A DNA stretch of 64,000 nt from Sphingopyxis panaciterrae (GTDB taxonomy: Bacteria; Pseudomonadota; Alphaproteobacteria; Sphingomonadales; Sphingomonadaceae). The stretch covers positions 1,550,001 to 1,614,000 of the forward strand of contig NZ_JAASQN010000001.1 in assembly GCF_011762125.1 (NCBI RefSeq), written 5' to 3'. Both the position numbers and the translations under genes were made by a program. Position 1 is the first letter of the stretch. Each line of letters opens with the position of its first letter. Below the pieces are notes generated by a model that was given only the letters and a program-made list of their open reading frames with translations, made no database searches and was not told where the DNA came from. Positions 50,233-58,886 of this stretch are shown one piece after another.

Positions 50233-50758
50233 CGCCGCGCTTCTTGCCGGGGTGCTATTGCTTGCCGGATGCGGGCGGCCGCCGCCCGAACAGAATGAAA
50301 AGGCGATCGATGCGGGCAATCCGCTCGAGATTGCGGCGCGCGAGCGCGGTATCGTTCGCCCGGAGGCGCAGGTTCCGACCGGGGTCTTCGAGCGTTCGCA
50401 CGATCTGGGCCGCGACGCCATGTGCGTCGTTCCCGACGGCGCGGGGCGCTGGCGCTTCGTCGTCACGGCGGCCTTTGGTCCCGGTCTGTCCTGTACGGCC
50501 ACCGGGCAGATCGCGCAGGAGGGTGACGGCTGGCGCATGCGTTTCCCGGCTGCAGAGGGCTGCGAAGCGCTGGTTCACGAGGATGAGGATGAACTGCGAC
50601 TGCCCGGAAATCTGCCGCCGCAGTGCGACCGGCTTTGCCCCGATCGCGCATCGCTTTCGGGTTTGCGCCTCCCGCGCGCCAGCTGGTCCGAACAGGACGC
50701 GAAACGCTTGCAGATCAGGGACAGGCAGGGCAATATGATCCGGCCTTGCGGCAACTGA
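50219..50758 (+). CDS. Hypothetical lipoprotein
   Basis: 179 residues. Signal peptide with lipobox LLAGC at residues 14-18, so probably attached to a membrane and facing the periplasm. The mature part has seven cysteines, including CVVPDG, SCTATG, EGCEAL and QCDRLCPD, which may form disulfides. No domain recognised. Overlaps hisI in another frame, consistent with translational coupling. Confidence 0.8.
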   Translation: MRRASAALLAGVLLLAGCGRPPPEQNEKAIDAGNPLEIAARERGIVRPEAQVPTGVFERSHDLGRDAMCVVPDGAGRWRFVVTAAFGPGLSCTATGQIAQEGDGWRMRFPAAEGCEALVHEDEDELRLPGNLPPQCDRLCPDRASLSGLRLPRASWSEQDAKRLQIRDRQGNMIRPCGN

Positions 50759-50788
50759 TCCACCGCACTTTCCGGCAATTTGCCAGCC

Positions 50789-50804
50789 TTGACGTTCACG
50801 TCAA
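50789..50804. promoter_or_regulatory. TTGACGT-TC-ACGTCAA operator upstream of merR
   Basis: Perfect inverted repeat with seven-base arms, 20 bases before the MerR start codon. It matches the ACGTNNACGT type of site used by LiuR-like MerR regulators of branched-chain and fatty-acid breakdown, and fits the DNA-distorting spacer position of MerR promoters. It is distinct from the TTGAC-N5-GTCAA sites of the catabolic region because of its spacing. Confidence 0.75.
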
Positions 50805-50824
50805 CGGAAACTAGTCTTGCTGGC

Positions 50825-51256
50825 ATGACCGACGAATACGGCCACGCCCATATCGACACGCCCGACCACCTTGGGCGCGAGCAATTCAGCATCACCGATC
50901 TGTCGTCCGAATTCGGCGTGACCGCCCGGGCGCTTCGTTTCTACGAGGATGAAGGGTTGATCAGCCCGTCGCGTAAAGGGCTGTCGCGCATCTATTCGAA
51001 GCGGGACCGCGCCCGGCTCGCCTGGATATTGCGCGCCAAGCGTACCGGCTTCAGCCTCGCCGATATTCGCGAGATGATCGACCTTTACGACGTCGGCGAC
51101 GGCCGCAGGCTGCAGCGTCAGGTTACGATCGAGAAATGCCAGGAACGCATTGCATTGCTTCGTCGCCAGCGCGACGATATTGACAGTGCTGTAGATGAGC
51201 TGTCACGCTTTATCGAAACGGTGCAAAAGGTCGACGCCCGCGAAAACGCGGACTGA
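50825..51256 (+). CDS. MerR family regulator, LiuR-like
   Basis: 143 residues from ATG 50825. DNA-binding domain near the N-terminus (ITDLSSEFGVTARALRFYEDEGLISPSRKG, RIYSKRDRARL), followed by a long dimerisation helix (RLQRQVTIEKCQERIALLRRQRDDID). Belongs to the MerR branch that controls leucine/isovalerate and acyl-CoA degradation. The acyl-CoA dehydrogenase starts 63 bases downstream, so it is its likely target along with the carboxylase block near 56-60 kb (inferred). Confidence 0.9.
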   Translation: MTDEYGHAHIDTPDHLGREQFSITDLSSEFGVTARALRFYEDEGLISPSRKGLSRIYSKRDRARLAWILRAKRTGFSLADIREMIDLYDVGDGRRLQRQVTIEKCQERIALLRRQRDDIDSAVDELSRFIETVQKVDARENAD

Positions 51257-51319
51257 AACCTCAAGACCCCTCCCCGGGCGAGCAAACACCGACAGACCTG
51301 TTTTTCAGAAAGATTTCGC

Positions 51320-53122
51320 ATGCCCGCTTATCGCGCTCCCGTTCAAGATACGCTGTTCCTCCTCAACGACGTGCTCGAAATCGAGCGCTATGCCAATCTC
51401 CCCGGTTTCGCCAATGCGACGCCCGACATGGTCGAGGCGGTGCTGACCGAAGCCGGCAAGTTCTGCGAGGAAATATTGTTCCCGATCAACCAGTCGGGGG
51501 ATTTGGAAGGCTGTACGCGCCATGATGATGGCTCGGTGACGACCCCCAAAGGCTTCAAAGCGGCGTATAAGGCCTATTGCGACGCCGGCTGGGGCCTCCT
51601 GACCGCGCCCGAGGAATTCGGCGGTCAGGGACTGCCGCACGTCATCGGCTTTCCGGTCGAGGAATATCGCAACGCCGCCAATCAGGCCTTCGCCATGTAT
51701 CCCGGCCTGTCGCAGGGCGCGACCGCGGCGATCCTCGCCAAGGGATCGGACGAACAGAAGGCGACCTATGTTCCGAAGATGGTGTCGGGCGAATGGACCG
51801 GCACGATGAACCTAACCGAGGCGCATTGCGGTACCGATCTCGGCCTTATCCGCACGCGCGCGGTGCCGAACGGCGATGGCAGCCACGCAGTGACCGGGAG
51901 CAAGATCTTCATTTCGTCGGGCGAACACGACCTGGCCGACAATATCATCCACCTCGTTCTCGCGAAGACCCCCGACGCCCCCGACAGCGTCAAGGGCATC
52001 TCGCTGTTCATCGTTCCCAAATTCCTCGTGAACGACGACGGCTCGCTGGGCGAACGCAACATGCTGCAATGCGGTTCGATCGAGCATAAGATGGGCATCC
52101 ATGCCAATTCGACCTGCGTCATGAATTATGACGGTGCGAAGGGATGGATGGTCGGGGAGGAGAATAAGGGCCTTGCCGCAATGTTCATCATGATGAATGC
52201 TGCGCGGCTCGGCGTCGGCATTCAGGGACTGGGGCAGGCCGACGTCGCATTCCAGAATGCCGTTGCCTATGCGCAGGACCGCCGTCAGGGCCGCGCACTC
52301 ACCGGGCCGCAGGATCCGCAGGAAAAGGCCGATCCGCTGTTTGTCCATCCCGATGTACGCCGCATGCTGATGGACGGCAAGGCGACCGTCGAGGGACTGC
52401 GCGCGCTTTGCACATGGGGCGCCCTCCAGGTCGATCTTTCGCACGTCGCGGAAACCGAGGAAGAACGCCAGAGCGCCGATGACCTCGTCAGCCTGCTGAC
52501 CCCGGTGATCAAGGGCTATGGCACCGACAAGGGCTATGACGTCGCGACCAACGCACAGCAGGTGTTCGGCGGCCACGGTTACATCGAGGAACAGGGCATG
52601 AGCCAATATGTCCGCGATGCCCGCATCACCATGATCTACGAAGGCGCAAACGGCGTGCAGGCGATGGACCTCGTCGGTCGCAAGCTTGCGCAGAACGGTG
52701 GCCGCGCGATCCAGGCCTTTTTCGCGGTCGTCGACGGCGAATGCGCGGCGGCAAAGAAAAAACCCGCCTTTGCCGACTTCGCCACCCGCCTCGAAAAGGC
52801 GAATGGGGAGCTTAAGGCTGCGACGATGTGGTTCATGCAGAACGGCATGACGAACCCCAATAATATCGGCGCCGGCGCGCATCACTATATGCATATTCTC
52901 GGCATCGTCGCCTTGGGATCGATGTGGCTGATGATGGCCGAAGCGGCGCAGAAGGCGCTCGACGAAGGCCGCGGTGACAAGGCGTTCCTCGAGGCAAAGC
53001 TCGTCACCGCGCGTTATTTCGGCGAGCGTTTCCTGCCCGACGCGGGATCGTTGCGTCGCAAGATCGAGGCGGGCAGTGACGCGATGATGGCGCTGGCGCC
53101 CGAGCAGTTCTTCGCGGCCTGA
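51320..53122 (+). CDS. Acyl-CoA dehydrogenase, DmdC-like long form
   Basis: 600 residues, the long form of the family. FAD-site motif GTMNLTEAHCGTDLG, SGSKIFIS-type strand (TGSKIFISSGEHD), and the catalytic glutamate in MIYEGANGVQAMDLVGRK. Resembles DmdC (3-methylmercaptopropionyl-CoA dehydrogenase) and AidB-like long acyl-CoA dehydrogenases, commonly annotated for general acyl-CoA oxidation. Located behind the LiuR-like regulator. Electrons would go to ETF. Confidence 0.93.
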   Translation: MPAYRAPVQDTLFLLNDVLEIERYANLPGFANATPDMVEAVLTEAGKFCEEILFPINQSGDLEGCTRHDDGSVTTPKGFKAAYKAYCDAGWGLLTAPEEFGGQGLPHVIGFPVEEYRNAANQAFAMYPGLSQGATAAILAKGSDEQKATYVPKMVSGEWTGTMNLTEAHCGTDLGLIRTRAVPNGDGSHAVTGSKIFISSGEHDLADNIIHLVLAKTPDAPDSVKGISLFIVPKFLVNDDGSLGERNMLQCGSIEHKMGIHANSTCVMNYDGAKGWMVGEENKGLAAMFIMMNAARLGVGIQGLGQADVAFQNAVAYAQDRRQGRALTGPQDPQEKADPLFVHPDVRRMLMDGKATVEGLRALCTWGALQVDLSHVAETEEERQSADDLVSLLTPVIKGYGTDKGYDVATNAQQVFGGHGYIEEQGMSQYVRDARITMIYEGANGVQAMDLVGRKLAQNGGRAIQAFFAVVDGECAAAKKKPAFADFATRLEKANGELKAATMWFMQNGMTNPNNIGAGAHHYMHILGIVALGSMWLMMAEAAQKALDEGRGDKAFLEAKLVTARYFGERFLPDAGSLRRKIEAGSDAMMALAPEQFFAA

Positions 53123-53131
53123 TGCCGCAGT

Positions 53132-53167
53132 GACGCGCCGCCGCAACCAAAGCCGCCGCGGCGCGTC
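53132..53167. repeat. GC-rich inverted repeat after the acyl-CoA dehydrogenase
   Basis: Arms GACGCGCCGC and GCGGCGCGTC are perfect, 16 bases apart. Could terminate or pause the acyl-CoA dehydrogenase transcript, but no T-run follows and the next start codon is only ten bases further on. Confidence 0.45.
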
Positions 53168-53176
53168 TCAGCGGGC

Positions 53177-54673
53177 ATGAGCGAGGGCGCGCTTTCCCCT
53201 ATCGTTGCCGAAGGCCGCAATTGCTGGCGGATCGAACGCGCCGACAAGGCGCGGATGATCGTCGATGCCGCGGATTATTACGCGCTGCTCGAACGTTTGA
53301 TGGCGGGCGCGAAGGAACGCATCCTGCTGATCGGATGGGATTTCGACCCGCGCATTCCGCTCTTGCCGGACGAAAGGGGCAGGGGCGAACCGCTCGGCAA
53401 TTATCTGCTCCGGCTCGCGCATGATTGCCCCGACCGCGATATCGACATCCTCCGCTGGAATTTCGGCGGCCTCAAGCAGTTCCTGTCGCCGACCATCGTT
53501 GCGATGATCGCGCGATGGAAACTGACGCGATCGATCAGTTTCCGCCTCGACAGCGCGCATCCCGTCGGGTGCAGCCATCATCAGAAGGTCGCGGTGTTCG
53601 ACGATCATTTGGCGGTGTGCGGCGGCATTGACGTCGGGTCGCGGCGCTGGGACACGCGCGATCACAAGGATGGCGACACACGGCGGACCGACCCCGACGG
53701 CGATGCCTATATGCCGTGGCACGATTCGACGATGATCCTGGCGGGGCCGGTCGGCAACGCCCTTGCCGATCTCGGCAATGAGCGCTGGCAGCGGGCGACG
53801 AAGAAGGCGCTGCGCGACGTGAATGGCGACGGCGAGAATTGGCCCGACGACCTCGAACCCGATTTCCACGGCGTCGAGGTCGCGATTTCGCGCACGCGCG
53901 CCGAATATGAGGACTGCGGGGAAATCCGCGAGATCGAACAACTCTATCTCGACATGATCGCCGCCGCGAAGCGCTTCATTTATTTCGAAAATCAATATTT
54001 CACCTCGGCCAAGATCGCCGCCGCGATCGCCGAACGGCTGAACGAAGATGACCCGCCCGAATTCGTCATGGTCATGCCCGAAACCGCCGACGGCTGGCTC
54101 GAACAGATGGCGATGGACGCGGCACGGGTGAAATTGGTGCGCGAGATCGCCAAGACGAAGCATGGCGACCGGCTGAAGGTCTATTATCCGCGCACGCACG
54201 ACGGCGAGTCCATCTATGTTCACGCCAAGACCGCCGTGGTCGACGACCGCATGATCCGGGTCGGCTCGGCGAACATGAACAATCGCTCGATGGGGCTCGA
54301 CAGCGAGTGCGACGTGACCATCGACGCGGCGCTGTCGGCGAACACCGGGGTCGAACCGACGATCCGCCGTCTCCGCGAATCGCTGATCGCCGAACATCTG
54401 GGGGTCGAGCCCGTCGAGGTCGGGCGCCGGTTCGAAACCACCGGCTCGCTGATCGAAACGATCGAAGGGCTGCGGGGCGAAGGCCGCTCGCTCGAATTGC
54501 TCGACCTGACCCAGCCGGGGCCGTTCGACGATTATATCGCCGAGCATGAACTGCTCGACCCCGAAAGCCCCGATGCGATGTTCGAAACCCTGACCGAGCG
54601 CGGGCTGCGCAAAAGCTGGCATCGCGGCCGCGACTGGATGAGGCGGCACCGTCCGTTTGGAGAGAAGAGCTAA
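53177..54673 (+). CDS. Phospholipase D family protein
   Basis: 498 residues with two HKD motifs: HHQKVAVFDDHLAVCGGID and VHAKTAVVDDRMIRVGSANMNNRSMGLDSE. Both histidine-lysine-aspartate sets are complete, so it is probably active as a phosphodiesterase or transphosphatidylase on phospholipids. No signal peptide visible. Typical length for bacterial PLD-like proteins of this class. Followed by a repeat hairpin. Confidence 0.92.
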   Translation: MSEGALSPIVAEGRNCWRIERADKARMIVDAADYYALLERLMAGAKERILLIGWDFDPRIPLLPDERGRGEPLGNYLLRLAHDCPDRDIDILRWNFGGLKQFLSPTIVAMIARWKLTRSISFRLDSAHPVGCSHHQKVAVFDDHLAVCGGIDVGSRRWDTRDHKDGDTRRTDPDGDAYMPWHDSTMILAGPVGNALADLGNERWQRATKKALRDVNGDGENWPDDLEPDFHGVEVAISRTRAEYEDCGEIREIEQLYLDMIAAAKRFIYFENQYFTSAKIAAAIAERLNEDDPPEFVMVMPETADGWLEQMAMDAARVKLVREIAKTKHGDRLKVYYPRTHDGESIYVHAKTAVVDDRMIRVGSANMNNRSMGLDSECDVTIDAALSANTGVEPTIRRLRESLIAEHLGVEPVEVGRRFETTGSLIETIEGLRGEGRSLELLDLTQPGPFDDYIAEHELLDPESPDAMFETLTERGLRKSWHRGRDWMRRHRPFGEKS

Positions 54674-54691
54674 ACCACCACCCGCCCATCG

Positions 54692-54767
54692 TCATCCCGG
54701 CGAAGGCCGGGATCTCGACCTATCACGATGACGCACCGGTGAGATCCCGGCCTTCGCCGGGATGACA
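54692..54767. repeat. TCATCCCGGCGAAGGCCGGGA-type double hairpin
   Basis: Two inverted units (TCATCCCGGC...GCCGGGATCTC and GAGATCCCGGCC...GCCGGGATGA) form both short local stems and one long stem, between the convergent PLD and lyase genes. A well-known dispersed repeat type in sphingomonads and Caulobacter relatives. May limit read-through. Confidence 0.8.
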
Positions 54768-54773
54768 GGCCTT

Positions 54774-55625
54774 TCAATCCGCCAACGAAAGGATGTGCTG
54801 CGCCTGCTTGAGGTGCGGCGCGTCGACCATCTTGCCGTCGATCTGCAGCACGCCGACGCCGGGATTGGCGGCGAAGGCGTCGACGATCGCCTGCGCGCGC
54901 GCCACTTCGTCGGGTGCCGGGGTAAAGGCGGCATTGATCGGCGCGACCTGCGACGGATGGATCGCCATCATGCCGGTAAAGCCGTCGCGTCGCGCGCGGG
55001 CGGCATAAGCGGCGAGCCCCGCCTCGTCCTTGATTGCCGGAAACACCGTGTCGATCGCGGCGACACCGGCGCCGTGCGCGGCGAACAGGGTCAGCGACCG
55101 CGCGACATCATAGGGCGCGGTATAGCTGCCATCCTCGTTGCGGCTCGTCGTTGCGCCGATCGCTGCCGGCAGATCCTCGGCGCCCCAGGTCAGCCCGAGC
55201 AGGCGATCCTTGACCTCGCGATAGCTGCCGAGGGTGAAGATCGCCGCCGCCGTTTCGGTCGCGATCGGCAGGATCGGCGGCAGCGACGCGTCGCGCGCGG
55301 ATTCGCTACGCAATATCGTGTCGAGTTGCTGGATGCTCGGCGCGCCCTCCGCCTTGGGCAGCATGATCGCGTCGGGCCGCGCACCGGCAATCACGGCGAC
55401 GTCGGCCGCGGTCATATGGCCGTCGAGCGGATTGACGCGCACGAGCGTGATGACCTCGCGCTCGCCCGCCAGATAGTCGGCGATCGCGGCGCGCGCCGCC
55501 TCCTTGTTCGCGAGCGATACCGAATCCTCAAGGTCGAGGATGATCGCATCGGCGCCCGACGCCGCCGCCTTGGCAAAGCGTTCGGGCCGGTCACCGGGGA
55601 CGAAAAGGAGCGAGCGCAGACGCAT
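54774..55625 (-). CDS. HpcH/HpaI aldolase/citrate lyase beta-like protein
   Basis: 283 residues from ATG 55625, which shares one base with the MaoC stop. LRSLLFVPGDRPERFAKA start, DAIILDLEDSV metal/acid motif, RVNPLDG arginine, LPKAEG and GLTWGAEDLPAAIGA motifs of the CitE-like lyases (malyl-CoA, citramalyl-CoA, beta-methylmalyl-CoA). Cleaves or hydrolyses a 3-hydroxyacyl-CoA. It pairs with the adjacent MaoC hydratase, which could make its substrate. Last gene of the leftward unit. Confidence 0.9.
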   Translation of the reverse strand: MRLRSLLFVPGDRPERFAKAAASGADAIILDLEDSVSLANKEAARAAIADYLAGEREVITLVRVNPLDGHMTAADVAVIAGARPDAIMLPKAEGAPSIQQLDTILRSESARDASLPPILPIATETAAAIFTLGSYREVKDRLLGLTWGAEDLPAAIGATTSRNEDGSYTAPYDVARSLTLFAAHGAGVAAIDTVFPAIKDEAGLAAYAARARRDGFTGMMAIHPSQVAPINAAFTPAPDEVARAQAIVDAFAANPGVGVLQIDGKMVDAPHLKQAQHILSLAD

Positions 55626-56077
55626 CAATGATCTTTCTTCTTGAGCAGTGCGGAACGTTCGCACTGACAGACGATTTCGCCGCGCTGGTTGATCGCGCGG
55701 TGCAGGAAGGTCACGATACCCGCATTCGGCCGCGATTTGGACTCCTTGAGACCGATGACCTCGCTTTCCGCACGAAGCGTGTCGCCGATGAACACCGGCT
55801 TCGGCATCACCAGCCGGTCATAGCCCAGGTTCGCGACCAGCGTGCCCAGCGTCGTGTCGCCGACCGACAGCCCGACCATCAGGCTGAAGGTGAAGGTGCC
55901 GTTGACGAGGATCTGTCCGAATTCCGACGCCTTCGCCGCCTCGATGTCGAGGTGCAGCGGCTGCGGATTATGCGTCATCGTCGTGAACAGCAGATTGTCG
56001 GTTTCGGTCACCGTGCGGCGAATGTCATGCTTCAGCGTGTCGCCGACCTGCCATTCGTCGAAAAATCGTCCAGCCAT
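55625..56077 (-). CDS. MaoC family (R)-specific hydratase
   Basis: 150 residues. Hot-dog fold with [12 protein letters not shown], where the hydratase dyad Asp/Asn-His is expected, and the [17 protein letters not shown] helix. Resembles the mesaconyl-CoA or 3-methylglutaconyl-like hydratase branch. Adds water to an enoyl-CoA; the CitE-like lyase beside it may cleave the product. Three bases from the GNAT gene. Confidence 0.9.
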   Translation of the reverse strand: MAGRFFDEWQVGDTLKHDIRRTVTETDNLLFTTMTHNPQPLHLDIEAAKASEFGQILVNGTFTFSLMVGLSVGDTTLGTLVANLGYDRLVMPKPVFIGDTLRAESEVIGLKESKSRPNAGIVTFLHRAINQRGEIVCQCERSALLKKKDH

Positions 56078-56080
56078 AAA

Positions 56081-56539
56081 TCAATCCCTTAGATGAAGTT
56101 TCATGCCGACATGGCTCTGTACGAAGCCGAGCCGGGCGTAAAAGCGATGCGCGTCGGTACGCGTGGCCGACGACGTGAGCTGGACGAGCTTGCAATCGCG
56201 CGCGCGGCATTGTTCGACCGCCCACAAGATCATCCGTTCGCCCAGCCGCTGCCCGCGCAGGTCGGCCGCGATGCGCACCGCCTCGATCAATCCGCGCCAG
56301 CTCCCCCGGAACGAGAGCCCGGGGAGGAAGCTCAATTGCATCGTCCCGACGATGCGGCCATCCCGTTCGGCGGCGATCAGCCGCTGGTTGGGGTCGGCAT
56401 CGATCACCCTGAACGCCGCAAGATAGCGCGGGTCGCCGGGATCGGCTTCGCGGTCCGCCGGAATCGTTTCTTCGGCTAGCATCGCCAGGATGGCGGGCAG
56501 ATCCTCCGCGGTCGCGTCGCGCAGGATCAGCTCGCTCAT
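56081..56539 (-). CDS. GNAT family N-acetyltransferase
   Basis: 152 residues. Acetyl-CoA-binding region RIAADLRGQRLGERMILWAVEQCRARDCKLVQLTSS, then DAHRFYARLGFVQSH. Standard single-domain GNAT. Substrate unknown; the gene often sits in leucine-degradation operons of alphaproteobacteria. Overlaps the carboxylase gene by four bases. Confidence 0.9.
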   Translation of the reverse strand: MSELILRDATAEDLPAILAMLAEETIPADREADPGDPRYLAAFRVIDADPNQRLIAAERDGRIVGTMQLSFLPGLSFRGSWRGLIEAVRIAADLRGQRLGERMILWAVEQCRARDCKLVQLTSSATRTDAHRFYARLGFVQSHVGMKLHLRD

Positions 56540-58413
56540 TCGGCTGCCTCGATCCGCACGAGCAATGCCTCGACCTGCACCTGCGCGCCGGCTTCGGCGT
56601 TCAGTTCGGCAACCACACCGTCGAACGGCGCAGTCAGGCTATGCTCCATCTTCATCGCCTCCAGCGTCAGCAGCTTCTGCCCCTTCACCACCGTGTCGCC
56701 TTGCGCGACGTCGACCGCGATGATCTTGCCCGGCATCGGCGACAGGATCGCGCCGTCGCCGGCGGCACTGCCCGCCGCGCCGTCGGTCCGGTCGGCGGTA
56801 ACCAGCATCGTCGCGCCTTCGTGCACCATCAACAGCGCGCTGCCGCCGTCGATCGTCTCGAAATGGCTCGCGACATAGCCGTTTGCCCGGGCATCGGCTT
56901 CGAAGCAGGTGCGCTGTCCGTTGATGCGCAGCGCCCGCTCGCGGCTTGGGGCGCGATTGAGGCGGAAGCCCGCCAGTTCGGCGGGGGCATGGTCGCCATC
57001 AGCCTCCAGCCGTTCCGCCGCTGCCGTCAACTCGTCGGCGGGGGGCAGGGGATTGGCCATCAGCGCCTCGCCGCGGCGTTCGATCAACCCAGTATCGACA
57101 TCACCGTTGCGGAAATCTTCGTCGCCGAGCAGGCGATAGAGGAAACCCGCATTGGTCTTCACCGGCCACACCCCCAGCGTCGACAGCTCCTGGCGCAGAT
57201 AATCGATCGCTTCCTCGCGCTGCCCGCCCGCGGTGATTACCTTGGCAATCATCGGGTCATAGAAGGGCGAAACCTCGCTGCCTTCCTCGATCCCCGTGTC
57301 GACGCGCGACGACAGCGGCAGCATCAGGACATCCAGCGTGCCGGTGCTCGGCAGGAACCCCGTCGCCGGGTCTTCGGCGTAGAGGCGCGCTTCCATCGCC
57401 CAGCCGCGGATTTCCAGCTCGTCCTGCGCGAGCGGTAGCGGCTCGCCGCTCGCGACGCGGAGCTGCCATTCGACCAGGTCGACGCCGGTGATTTCCTCGG
57501 TCACCGGATGCTCGACCTGCAGGCGGGTGTTCATTTCCATGAACCAGATGCGGTCGGCGCGCAGGCCTTCGCTGCCGTCGGCGATGAATTCGATCGTTCC
57601 CGCGCCGACATAATCGACCGCCTGTCCCGCGCGCACCGCCGCGGCGCACAACGCTTCGCGCGTTTCGGCGCTCATGCCGGGGGCGGGAGCTTCCTCAATC
57701 ACCTTCTGGTGACGCCGCTGCAACGAGCAGTCGCGCTCGAACAGGTGGACGACATGGCCGTGGGTGTCGCCGAAGATTTGCACTTCGATATGGCGCGGGC
57801 TCAGAATATATTTCTCGATCAGCACATGGTCGTTGCCGAACGATGCCGCCGCCTCGCGCTGGCACGACGCCAGCGCATCGATGAAGTCGGCCGCGTCGTC
57901 GACCTTGCGCATCCCCTTGCCGCCGCCGCCCGCGACCGCCTTGATCAGCACCGGATAGCCGATTTCGGCGGCTTGGTTTGCAAGGAAGGCGGGGTCCTGA
58001 TTGTCCCCCATATAGCCGGGCGTCACCGGCACGCCGGCCTCGGCCATCAGCTTCTTCGCGGCGTCCTTCAGGCCCATTGCGGTGATCGACGACGGCTTGG
58101 GCCCGACCCAGACGAGCCCGGCGTCGAGCACCGCCTGTGCGAACTCGGCATTTTCGGAGAGGAAGCCGTATCCCGGATGGACCGCCTCGGCGCCGGTCGC
58201 CTTCGCGGCGGCGATGATCTTTTCACCAACCAGATAGGATTCGCGCGCTGGCGACGGCCCGATATGCACGGCTTCGTCCGCCATGCGGACATGCAGCGCT
58301 TCGGCATCGGCATCCGAATAGACGGCAACGGTGCGGATGCCCATCGCCCGCGCGGTGCGGATGATACGGCAGGCGATTTCGCCGCGATTGGCGATGAGAA
58401 GGGAGTTGATCAT
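56536..58413 (-). CDS. Acyl-CoA carboxylase biotin-containing subunit, MccA/LiuD-like
   Basis: 625 residues from ATG 58413 (MINSLLIANRGEIACRI). Biotin carboxylase domain with GGGGKGMRKV ATP loop and EMNTRLQVEHPVTE, a BT-type middle region, and the C-terminal biotinyl domain with LEAMKMEHSL (the biotinylated lysine). Works with the carboxyltransferase at 58887 as 3-methylcrotonyl-CoA carboxylase in leucine breakdown or a related acyl-CoA carboxylase. Confidence 0.93.
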   Translation of the reverse strand: MINSLLIANRGEIACRIIRTARAMGIRTVAVYSDADAEALHVRMADEAVHIGPSPARESYLVGEKIIAAAKATGAEAVHPGYGFLSENAEFAQAVLDAGLVWVGPKPSSITAMGLKDAAKKLMAEAGVPVTPGYMGDNQDPAFLANQAAEIGYPVLIKAVAGGGGKGMRKVDDAADFIDALASCQREAAASFGNDHVLIEKYILSPRHIEVQIFGDTHGHVVHLFERDCSLQRRHQKVIEEAPAPGMSAETREALCAAAVRAGQAVDYVGAGTIEFIADGSEGLRADRIWFMEMNTRLQVEHPVTEEITGVDLVEWQLRVASGEPLPLAQDELEIRGWAMEARLYAEDPATGFLPSTGTLDVLMLPLSSRVDTGIEEGSEVSPFYDPMIAKVITAGGQREEAIDYLRQELSTLGVWPVKTNAGFLYRLLGDEDFRNGDVDTGLIERRGEALMANPLPPADELTAAAERLEADGDHAPAELAGFRLNRAPSRERALRINGQRTCFEADARANGYVASHFETIDGGSALLMVHEGATMLVTADRTDGAAGSAAGDGAILSPMPGKIIAVDVAQGDTVVKGQKLLTLEAMKMEHSLTAPFDGVVAELNAEAGAQVQVEALLVRIEAAE

Positions 58414-58431
58414 GGGTTTATCCAATGGCTT

Positions 58432-58881
58432 TCAAATCTGTCCCGTGTCGCGCCAGGCCAGCGCTATGGTCTTTTGATCGGTTAGATAGTCGACAAAGAT
58501 GGTCGTCAGATCCTTCAGGCTGAACGTCGAACTGTTCTGCCGACCGGGCCTGTCATCGATGAGATCATAGAGCGGTCCAGGTGGCCCCAGCCGCGACTGA
58601 AGCAGATAGCCGCCATAGACCGCCTCGGCCGTCATGACGCAACGATCGCAGGTTTCGACGCTGATCTCTTCGCACTGCACCTTGCCGAAACAGGGCTGGA
58701 GCGCTTTTCTGAGCTGGCGCGCGCTACGGACCTTTACTTCGTGGCTTTGCCCGTCGGTGGTGGCGATTACGAGCGTCGCGGGAGTGAAGGCCGGCTCGGG
58801 CGCGGCGTGCGCCGCAAACGGCATCGCAGCCACGAGGCCGGATAGCAGGACAAGACGCACGGATTTCGGGAATAGAGGCAT
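58432..58881 (-). CDS. Small exported protein of unknown function
   Basis: 149 residues from ATG 58881. Signal peptide about 26 residues (LVLLSGLVAAMPFAAHA). Mature part has four cysteines (CFGKVQCEEISVETCDRC), perhaps two disulfides, and an LKDLTTIFVDYLTDQKTIALAW tail. Not recognised. Lies between the two carboxylase subunit genes, an odd place for a periplasmic protein; five bases after the carboxyltransferase stop. Confidence 0.75.
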   Translation of the reverse strand: MPLFPKSVRLVLLSGLVAAMPFAAHAAPEPAFTPATLVIATTDGQSHEVKVRSARQLRKALQPCFGKVQCEEISVETCDRCVMTAEAVYGGYLLQSRLGPPGPLYDLIDDRPGRQNSSTFSLKDLTTIFVDYLTDQKTIALAWRDTGQI

Positions 58882-58886
58882 CCGCG

